The notes below the pieces were generated by a model. The model was not told the origin of the DNA and did not search any database. It saw nothing but the letters and a program-made list of their open reading frames with translations. 6,192 bases of DNA, from the NCBI GenBank assembly GCA_934773085.1, contig CAKVMU010000108.1:1-6192 (forward strand). The letters run 5' to 3'. Source of the stretch: an uncultured Candidatus Melainabacteria bacterium. Its GTDB lineage: Bacteria > Cyanobacteriota > Vampirovibrionia > Gastranaerophilales > Gastranaerophilaceae. Of the stretch, positions 1 to 4,755 are shown in pieces; positions within the stretch are counted from its first letter, which is position 1; each line of letters begins with the position of its first letter. A program made the position numbers and the translations under genes.

Positions 1-382
1 TACCGAACAAACCTAAGAAAGGTGCAACACCACCGATTGTACCAAGAATTGTTAATCTGTGTTCAAGTTTTCTTGTAGCTAATGCAGATGCAATATCAAA
101 TGAACGAGAGAAACCTTTTTTCTGTTCAGAGAAGATTCTTACAGCTTCTTCCGTAACTTCACCAATAATACCGCCACATTGAACTGCAAGGTTTTGAGCA
201 CCCATCAAATTGTTTTTAGTTAATTCTTTTTGCAATCTAGGAATGAACTCAATAACGTTTCTTTTGTTGGAGTTATAGAATGCAGCTCTGTCTATCGCAA
301 CCATCAAGGTTAAGATTGAACAAATCAGAATCGGTAACAGCACCGGCCAGTCTAATTGAATTGAATGTAATAATAAATCCAT
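1..382 (-). CDS. exbB: ExbB/TolQ/MotA-family proton channel subunit (3' end outside window)
   Basis: Inner-membrane subunit of a proton-driven motor that, with an ExbD/TolR partner, energises TonB- or TolA-type proteins. Only the first 127 codons are visible; the frame is open to the left edge. The start is ATG at 382-380, with a clear AAAGGGG Shine-Dalgarno site 8 nt upstream. Residues 13-30 form the first membrane helix (PVLLPILICSILTL), followed by an Asp-Arg pair, as usual for ExbB. Residues 35-100 are a charged cytoplasmic segment. Residues 106-127 (LEHRLTILGTIGGVAPFLGL) match the conserved start of the ExbB/TolQ pore region, normally L-x-x-R-L-x-x-L-x-T-I-A-x-x-A-P-L-L-G-L-L-G-T-V. The gene starts 34 bp after the stop of the TonB-like gene, with no terminator between, so the two are probably cotranscribed. 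An exbD would be expected just beyond the left edge. ExbB and TolQ cannot be told apart on this fragment; the TonB-like neighbour favours ExbB. Confidence 0.9.
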   Translation of the reverse strand, partial: MDLLLHSIQLDWPVLLPILICSILTLMVAIDRAAFYNSNKRNVIEFIPRLQKELTKNNLMGAQNLAVQCGGIIGEVTEEAVRIFSEQKKGFSRSFDIASALATRKLEHRLTILGTIGGVAPFLGLFG

Positions 383-416
383 AATATTTACCCCTTTATC
401 TTAATTATTATCTTCT

Positions 417-1607
417 TTAATATCTTGATGCTCCAAACACACGATAATCGAATGTGAATTGAATATCAATACTTTGTCCTTTGAAATCCGCCGGCAACGG
501 TCTAAACGGAGCCGTTAGCTCAACTGCTTTCAAAGCTGCTTGGTCTGCTGTTGGCAAACCTGACGAACGATGAACTCTGCAGGACAACAAACGTCCGTCT
601 TTCGCAATTTTGAACAATAAAACTACAGTTTTACTTTCATTACCCTTTGGTGGGTCCCAGTTTAGTTTAATTCTTCTTTGCAGTTCCCTCATATAAGGAC
701 CAAAATCCGGTTCACGAAGGGCATCAATACCCGGAGCACCGCCTCCGCCACCTGGGTTACCAATATTTCCTGAACCACCACCGGAAGTACCTCTTGCAAG
801 AGTTCCGCTACCACCTCCGGATGAAGGCGACAACGAAGGTCTTGGTGCATACGTACCTGAACCCGAAGAATATGAACCGCCTGATTTTGCAGTTCCTGCG
901 GTTCCTGAACCACCTACAGGTCCAGTTGACAAGGTTTTACCTACTGGTGCACCTTTTGGTACCGGAACAGTAAACGGTGATGAAGGTTTTGCAACCGGTG
1001 CAGGTGAAGACACAGGTCTTGCACTTGGTCTTGCTGACGGCGGAGCCGGTTTTGCAGGAGACGACTTATTAACATTTGACGGTTGCTGTGCCGGTTTGGT
1101 CACTTTTTTAGGTGACTGCGTCTGATGATTTTTATTGCTTGTCGCAGCATGCTTTTGAGCTTGTTGCTGTTGTTTTTTTATAATCTTGTTTGCACTTTTA
1201 GCAGCATTTGAAGGTTTTTGCTGTTTTTTTGGTGCAGGTGACGGCATAGAAAGAGCACGTTTAGGGTCATTAACACCACCACTTCTGGAATTTATATCCG
1301 CACGATTTTTTGTGTTTGGATTTATCGGAGTTCCAGGTTTATCAACCAACACGAACTCAATGTCACGCTTAGGCTGAGGCTTAATTTTTCCGAATTCAAA
1401 CAAATGAATTCCTGCCAAAGCCAACATGAACGATACTAACCAAATTAATAACACTGCCAACGGGTGCAGAGCGGTCGAAATAACGAAAGAATTTTTAATC
1501 GGAATAGCCTCCGGCTTGCTTGTTACAAGTTCCGGTAGTTTATAAGGCTCTATGTCCTTGTCTTCCTCTTCGTCTAGTATAAAACTTTTTTTACTTATTA
1601 ATGACAC
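417..1607 (-). CDS. TonB-family energy transducer with long Pro/Lys and Gly/Ser linker
   Basis: Probable inner-membrane-anchored arm that carries energy from ExbB/ExbD across the periplasm. I chose the GTG at 1607-1605 (396 residues) because GAGAGATGAG lies just upstream; a TTG at 1622-1620 in the same frame would add five residues but has no Shine-Dalgarno site. From the GTG, residues 1-41 are an acidic cytoplasmic segment, longer than the short N-terminus of E. coli TonB. Residues 42-70 form one membrane helix (FVISTALHPLAVLLI then WLVSFML). Residues 75-225 are rich in Lys, Pro, Gln and Ala, and 231-294 are almost only Gly, Ser, Thr and Ala. Residues 298-390 form a TonB/TolA-like C-terminal domain: a PYMRELQRRIKLNWDPP helix, a V-V-L-L-F-K-I strand, DGRLLSCRV, then SSGLPTADQAALKAV and PFRPLP, the classic TonB C-terminal signature. 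It lies directly upstream of exbB. It could equally be called TolA-like. The family is secure; its partner is unknown. Confidence 0.88.
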   Translation of the reverse strand: MSLISKKSFILDEEEDKDIEPYKLPELVTSKPEAIPIKNSFVISTALHPLAVLLIWLVSFMLALAGIHLFEFGKIKPQPKRDIEFVLVDKPGTPINPNTKNRADINSRSGGVNDPKRALSMPSPAPKKQQKPSNAAKSANKIIKKQQQQAQKHAATSNKNHQTQSPKKVTKPAQQPSNVNKSSPAKPAPPSARPSARPVSSPAPVAKPSSPFTVPVPKGAPVGKTLSTGPVGGSGTAGTAKSGGSYSSGSGTYAPRPSLSPSSGGGSGTLARGTSGGGSGNIGNPGGGGGAPGIDALREPDFGPYMRELQRRIKLNWDPPKGNESKTVVLLFKIAKDGRLLSCRVHRSSGLPTADQAALKAVELTAPFRPLPADFKGQSIDIQFTFDYRVFGASRY

Positions 1608-1610
1608 TGT

Positions 1611-1620
1611 CTCATCTCTC
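1611..1620 (-). promoter_or_regulatory. Ribosome binding site supporting the GTG start of the TonB-like gene
   Basis: On the minus strand GAGAGATGAG precedes GTG at 1607-1605, with ACA between. This purine-rich stretch can pair with the 16S anti-Shine-Dalgarno sequence. No comparable site precedes the alternative TTG at 1622-1620, which is why the GTG was preferred. GAG so close to the start is not ideal, so the choice is moderate. Confidence 0.45.
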
Positions 1621-1629
1621 AAATACTAC

Positions 1630-1655
1630 AACTATAGAATAATCTGTCTATAGTT
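1630..1655. repeat. Perfect 9-bp inverted repeat upstream of the TonB-like gene (possible operator)
   Basis: AACTATAGA at 1630-1638 and TCTATAGTT at 1647-1655 are exact reverse complements separated by 8 nt. The repeat lies in the 53-68 bp gap between the stop of the 251-residue gene and the start of the TonB-like gene. On the minus strand a weak promoter-like pair (TAGACA, 16 nt, TAGTAT) would place the repeat over the -35 box and spacer, as for a repressor operator. The stem is AT-only apart from two G-C pairs and is not followed by a U-run on the minus strand, so it is a poor terminator. The repeat is certain; its role is inference. Confidence 0.5.
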
Positions 1656-1675
1656 ATTTTAAATTATCCTGTCTG

Positions 1676-2431
1676 CTAATTTTCATATTGATATGAAGAA
1701 GAACTTACCGTAATCGGTTGAGTTAACACAATATCAATACCCGCTCCTGAAGGAATTTCTACATCATTTCCCTTGTCCCAAACTGATTTCGCCAAGCCAC
1801 CACCGGCACCAACCGCAGTTCCGAGTGCAGTACCACGTCCCACACTACCTCCTGAAAGAGCACCGAATACTAAACCAGTTAGAGCACCAGTTGCCGTACC
1901 AGCCGCTACATCCTTTGTGTACTCTTTTACAACATCAGTTTTTGTTCCACCAACCAAAACTCCGGACATATCATCTGTTTTAATAACTGCTGATATCGGA
2001 ATTTGGGTTCCATATGGAGTGTAAATTTGATTAAATCTAACACACAGCTTACCGTTAATACTACCGTGTTTCGCTTTAGAAGCCTCAATTACGGTACCAT
2101 AAACAGTACTTCCGGCAGGAGCAATCAGTTTACCGTCATAATAAAAATCAGAATTTAGAACCAAACTAACTCCTTGTCCTGCTGTAGTATATTCTGATGA
2201 CAGCGGAGCTGTAAGGGAAACCCTCATCGAAGTTCCGGCAGGAACCATAATTACGTTACCACGGAGAGTATTTGTTTGAGCATTATAACCGTTATATTGC
2301 AATGGTTGTTGATTATATTGCGTATTGTAAGCAGGTTGTGTCTGCTGATATGAATAATTTGTTGCAGCGCATACAAAGTTCATTGAAGTCATAGCAATCA
2401 GTAACATTGACGCAGTAATTTTCTTATTCAT
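1676..2431 (-). CDS. Secreted VirB10/TrbI-like beta-domain protein with glycine-zipper hairpin
   Basis: Unnamed 251-residue exported protein. ATG at 2431-2429 follows a strong GGGAGGG site at 6-nt spacing. Residues 1-23 are a signal peptide (NKK, hydrophobic core, cleavage near VCAA). There is a Cys at 21, but the preceding residues NFV do not make a lipobox. Residues 24-55 are low-complexity Tyr/Gln/Asn. Residues 62-155 form a beta domain: MVPAGTSMRVSLTAPLSSEY, then a strand pair ending KLIAPAGSTVYG, then YTPYGTQIPISAVI. Residues 174-217 are a Gly/Ala-rich hydrophobic hairpin (AAGTATGALTGLVFGAL, turn, TALGTAVGAGGGLA). The final strand is IPSGAGIDIVLTQPI (226-240). This order (P-x-G-T start, P-x-G-S middle, P-x-G turn, helical hairpin, last strand) mirrors the VirB10/TrbI C-terminal domain. 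It is a paralogue of the 192-residue protein encoded just upstream. No function is known; an outer-membrane location is inference. Confidence 0.75.
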   Translation of the reverse strand: MNKKITASMLLIAMTSMNFVCAATNYSYQQTQPAYNTQYNQQPLQYNGYNAQTNTLRGNVIMVPAGTSMRVSLTAPLSSEYTTAGQGVSLVLNSDFYYDGKLIAPAGSTVYGTVIEASKAKHGSINGKLCVRFNQIYTPYGTQIPISAVIKTDDMSGVLVGGTKTDVVKEYTKDVAAGTATGALTGLVFGALSGGSVGRGTALGTAVGAGGGLAKSVWDKGNDVEIPSGAGIDIVLTQPITVSSSSYQYEN

Positions 2432-2493
2432 TATTAACCCTCCCGTATCCGGTAAACTGTTCGGTCAAATATAACCAAACCTCTTCATATTAT

Positions 2494-2521
2494 ATTTTAT
2501 TATCTCTTTACGATTTGTCAA
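2494..2521 (-). promoter_or_regulatory. Sigma70-type promoter for the 251-residue gene, overlapping the upstream stop codon
   Basis: On the minus strand a perfect TTGACA (2521-2516) is followed after 16 nt by TAAAAT (2499-2494), five of six consensus bases. The TGA stop of the 192-residue gene (2520-2518) lies inside the -35 hexamer. Transcription should start near 2487, giving a leader of about 55 nt before ATG at 2431. A perfect TATAAT (2494-2489) also overlaps here, but at 21-nt spacing it is too far from the -35. Confidence 0.6.
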
Positions 2522-3096
2522 TTTATTAAGCTATGTGTCATATACACAGGCGCAACAAGAACCATTGTTAAATTTGCACCGGATGATATTGTTACATGCT
2601 CACCCATTTTTCGTTGATCACCGGGAACATATTGAAGAACTCCCATTGCTCTGAACATTGACCAACGTTGGTAATGTGGAATTTTATTATATGTCAAAGG
2701 CGGAGTTAGCTCTCCACCGATAGTGTTGTCATTTGCCGTATAAATATATGCTTTTATCGGAATTTCAAAACCGTCAGGCAAATACATCTTGTTAATAAAA
2801 ACTTTCATCGCCGCATTTGTTCCACGAATCGGTTCATTCTTTTTTTCTATATAGCCTAAAAGACGTGAACCTTGCGGGATTACATTTTTGTCATACAAAA
2901 AAATATCTGAAGTAGTAACAAATTTTAATTGTTCGCCCTCCTCTGTATATGCTGTTGAAAACTCTTGCAAAGACATTATAGGAATATTATATCCCGCAGG
3001 AATTCTGTACTCATCGTAACCACGAAGTTCCGGCTCCGCAAAGCATACAAGAGATAATATAAAAAAACAAATTAGTGCTAAAAATCGCTTAAACAT
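2518..3096 (-). CDS. Secreted VirB10/TrbI-like beta-domain protein without hairpin
   Basis: Unnamed 192-residue exported protein. ATG at 3096-3094 is fixed by the signal peptide that starts there (residues 1-20, FKRF, hydrophobic core, cleavage after CFA). An in-frame stop lies a few codons upstream, with no ATG, GTG or TTG between. Residues 31-126 are a beta domain: RIPAGYNIPI, then YTEEGEQLKFV, NVIPQGSRLLGYI and MYLPDGFEIPIKAYI. The last strand is HVTISSGANLTMVLVAPV (167-184). IPQGSRLLG and LPDGFEI closely resemble the IPKGSRLIG and LPDG motifs of VirB10/TrbI C-terminal domains, as I recall them. It aligns over its length with the next protein downstream (251 residues). Where that one has a glycine-zipper hairpin, this has a short polar segment with Tyr, Arg and Trp (134-166), so it is unlikely to cross a membrane. 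No Shine-Dalgarno site is visible. Function unknown; a periplasmic or outer-membrane-associated role is inferred. Confidence 0.75.
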   Translation of the reverse strand: MFKRFLALICFFILSLVCFAEPELRGYDEYRIPAGYNIPIMSLQEFSTAYTEEGEQLKFVTTSDIFLYDKNVIPQGSRLLGYIEKKNEPIRGTNAAMKVFINKMYLPDGFEIPIKAYIYTANDNTIGGELTPPLTYNKIPHYQRWSMFRAMGVLQYVPGDQRKMGEHVTISSGANLTMVLVAPVYMTHSLIN

Positions 3097-3103
3097 ACAT
3101 TCT

Positions 3104-3131
3104 ATTATAATGCCTGTTTAAGAAATATCAA
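3104..3131 (-). promoter_or_regulatory. Strong sigma70-type promoter for the 192-residue gene, predicted leaderless start
   Basis: On the minus strand TTGATA (3131-3126) and a perfect TATAAT (3109-3104) are separated by 16 nt. The -35 contains the TGA stop of the protease gene (3130-3128). The A of the ATG at 3096 is eight bases past the last T of the -10 box, about where transcription starts. With no Shine-Dalgarno site visible, this suggests a leaderless transcript. Confidence 0.6.
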
Positions 3132-3775
3132 GTGTTATCAACCTCCTTAAGGTATTCTTTCACAAGATTTATTGGGATTGCAAAGCCTATGCCAATATTT
3201 GAAATATTGTTATCTGGATTAAATATTGCTTGATTTATGCCGATAATTTCGCCGTTTTTATTCAACAAAGGACCTCCAGAAGAGCCCGGATTTATTGCCG
3301 CATCTGTTTGAATCCTGTTTTTTGCATAATCGATTCTTGAGATTATACCTTGAGTCAAGGTTCCGTTAAATCCAAATGGATTTCCTATCGCTAGAACCTT
3401 TTGTCCCACTTTAATCTTTTCCGAATCACCCAATTTTACAGTTTTCAAATCGACAGGCACATTTATTTTAAGCAGCGCAATATCCTTATTTTCACCAAAT
3501 TTTTTAAGAACTTTAGCCTCATAGTTCTGCCCATTAGCCATTGTAACAACAACACTGTTCCCAACATCCACGACATGTGCACTGGTAAGTATTATCCCTC
3601 TTTTGTCGATAACACATCCTGTTCCGCATGACATTCCGTCTGATATCTGAGAATCCACACATACAATAGCAGGATTGATTTTTTCGTACAGAGATATCAC
3701 CGCAAGTTCTTCTCTGTCAAACGCAAATGATGGCAATGTTGCCAACATAAACACCAAAACAAAAATTTTTTTCAT
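3128..3775 (-). CDS. Secreted HtrA/DegP-type trypsin-like serine protease lacking a PDZ domain
   Basis: Periplasmic or secreted endopeptidase of the HtrA (S1C) type, 215 residues. ATG at 3775-3773 is preceded by GAGG at 7-nt spacing. Residues 1-18 are a signal peptide (MKK, hydrophobic core, cleavage after SFA). The catalytic triad is complete: His67 in ILTSAHVV, Asp98 in NKDIALLKI and Ser166 in INPGSSGGPLL. Other HtrA landmarks are KVLAIGNPFG (127-136), TQGIISRI (141-148), QTDAAINPG (156-164) and IGFAIPINLV (196-205). The protein stops right after the protease domain. Classic DegP/DegQ/DegS have one or two PDZ domains there, so this is a minimal form without the usual peptide-sensing module. 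Cys39, Cys50 and Cys54 lie close together near the start of the domain and could form a disulfide. It is the first gene of the minus-strand block, 31 bp before the 192-residue gene, and might process or quality-control the envelope proteins encoded downstream. Confidence 0.9.
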   Translation of the reverse strand: MKKIFVLVFMLATLPSFAFDREELAVISLYEKINPAIVCVDSQISDGMSCGTGCVIDKRGIILTSAHVVDVGNSVVVTMANGQNYEAKVLKKFGENKDIALLKINVPVDLKTVKLGDSEKIKVGQKVLAIGNPFGFNGTLTQGIISRIDYAKNRIQTDAAINPGSSGGPLLNKNGEIIGINQAIFNPDNNISNIGIGFAIPINLVKEYLKEVDNT

Positions 3776-3862
3776 AATAAAACCTCAAATAATTATTTTG
3801 ATATCACATCAGAAATTACAATCACCAAATACGGCAAAGAACACATCAAGAAAGCTTATCTC

Positions 3863-3891
3863 TTGTATGTTTTCAAACTTTAATGTATAAT
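3863..3891 (+). promoter_or_regulatory. Sigma70-type promoter of the ycf23-like gene
   Basis: TTGTAT (3863-3868), a 17-nt spacer and a perfect TATAAT (3886-3891) lie in the 159-bp divergent gap. Transcription should start near 3898, giving a leader of about 37 nt that contains the AAGGAG site at 3923-3928. For the opposite direction (protease gene) I see only a weak pair and do not call it. Confidence 0.6.
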
Positions 3892-3934
3892 AGACGAAAA
3901 AATAGTCACAATCGACACAAAGAAGGAGAAAAAC

Positions 3935-4693
3935 ATGTCAAGAATTGAAAGTTTCAAAAGAGCTTTAGACGAAAAAAGAGCTGTAAAAATTATCGCAGGT
4001 ATTGATAATTTTGATGCGGAAAGCGTAAAAAAAGTTGTTATGGCTGCTGATAAAGCTGGCGCACACGCAGTAGATATTTGCGCTAATCCGGATATAATTT
4101 CTATGGTAAGAGATTTGACAAACTTACCTGTATTCGTATCATCAGTTGTACCGGAAGAATTGGTTCACGCTGTTGCACTTGGTGCTGATGCTATTGAACT
4201 CGGAAACTTTGATGCACTTTACAAAAAAGGTTTGAGCTTCAGCTCATCACAAGTTCTTGCTCTTGCAAAAAGAACAAAAGAACTTCTTGCAAACGAAAAC
4301 GTATTTTTCTGTGTAACAATTCCGGGTGAATTGGAAATCGGAGAACAAGTTGAATTGGCAAGAGCTCTTGAAGATATGGGTATTGACCTAATTCAAACTG
4401 AAGGTCACTTCACAAACGAACATCCTTCAAACGGTGCAAGAGGATTGATTGAAAGAGCTGAATTAACTATTTCTAACACAATTGAACTTTCACGTAATGT
4501 TGAGTTGCCTATTATGACAGCAACAGGAATCAACCCTACAACAGCTGCTTTGGCATTCGCTGCAGGCGCTTCTGCTATCGGTTGCGGTTCTTGCGTAAAC
4601 AAACTTGATTCAGAAATCTCTATGATTGCTGTTTCTAAAAGCCTTGTTGAAATCGCTGAAAAGAACGCTCAATACACAGTTGAATTAGTTTAA
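3935..4693 (+). CDS. ycf23: Ycf23/DUF561 family TIM-barrel protein
   Basis: 252-residue cytoplasmic protein of the DUF561 (Ycf23) family, otherwise found in cyanobacteria and in some algal plastid genomes. Its reaction is not established as far as I know. ATG at 3935 follows a textbook AAGGAG at 6-nt spacing. The sequence shows the alternating strands and helices of a beta/alpha barrel: VKIIAGIDNFD (17-27), AHAVDICANPD (43-53), LPVFVSSVVPEE (64-75), ADAIELGNFDALY (84-96), VFFCVTIPGELE (123-134), IDLIQTEG (150-157), LPIMTATGI (191-199) and ASAIGCGSCVNKL (212-224). ELGNFD, IQTEG and the final GxGS-type motif (typical phosphate-binding position in such barrels) match what I recall of Ycf23. There is no signal peptide or membrane segment. 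It is transcribed alone, divergent from the protease gene, and ends at a strong terminator. It is the best clue to the host lineage in this window. Family call is confident; function is open. Confidence 0.9.
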   Translation: MSRIESFKRALDEKRAVKIIAGIDNFDAESVKKVVMAADKAGAHAVDICANPDIISMVRDLTNLPVFVSSVVPEELVHAVALGADAIELGNFDALYKKGLSFSSSQVLALAKRTKELLANENVFFCVTIPGELEIGEQVELARALEDMGIDLIQTEGHFTNEHPSNGARGLIERAELTISNTIELSRNVELPIMTATGINPTTAALAFAAGASAIGCGSCVNKLDSEISMIAVSKSLVEIAEKNAQYTVELV

Positions 4694-4707
4694 GATTTTA
4701 TTTAAAG

Positions 4708-4743
4708 AAAGCGGGGCGCAATCAAAAGATTGCGCCCCGCTTT
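4708..4743. terminator. Bidirectional Rho-independent terminator between convergent genes
   Basis: A 16-bp perfect stem (AAAGCGGGGCGCAATC at 4708-4723 with its complement at 4728-4743) closes on an AAAA loop. The plus strand continues in T residues (4741-4744). On the minus strand the stem is followed by TTTCTTT. It sits between the stop of the ycf23-like gene (4693) and the stop of the S74 gene (4756), and so serves both. Its GC-rich core stands out sharply from the AT-rich surroundings. Confidence 0.93.
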
Positions 4744-4755
4744 TAGTATCAACTT

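Noticed and set aside
689..913. A 74-codon open frame within the TonB-like gene.
   Set aside because: It lies in the Gly/Ser-rich linker, whose GC-rich codons suppress stops in the other frames. The TonB frame is clearly the coding one.
2363..2371. Cys21 of the 251-residue protein as a lipoprotein cysteine.
   Set aside because: The preceding residues NFV do not fit the lipobox L-[AS]-[GA]-C, and VCAA fits ordinary signal peptidase I cleavage better.
2465..2488. A seven-codon open frame (MKRFGYI) in the leader of the 251-residue gene.
   Set aside because: It could be a leader peptide, but there is no RBS, no run of regulatory codons and no attenuator hairpin. An AT-rich leader will contain such frames by chance.
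4708..4743. The GC-rich palindrome as a mobile-element end or regulatory RNA.
   Set aside because: Position between two convergent stops, a tight AAAA loop and T-runs on both strands make a bidirectional terminator the simple explanation.
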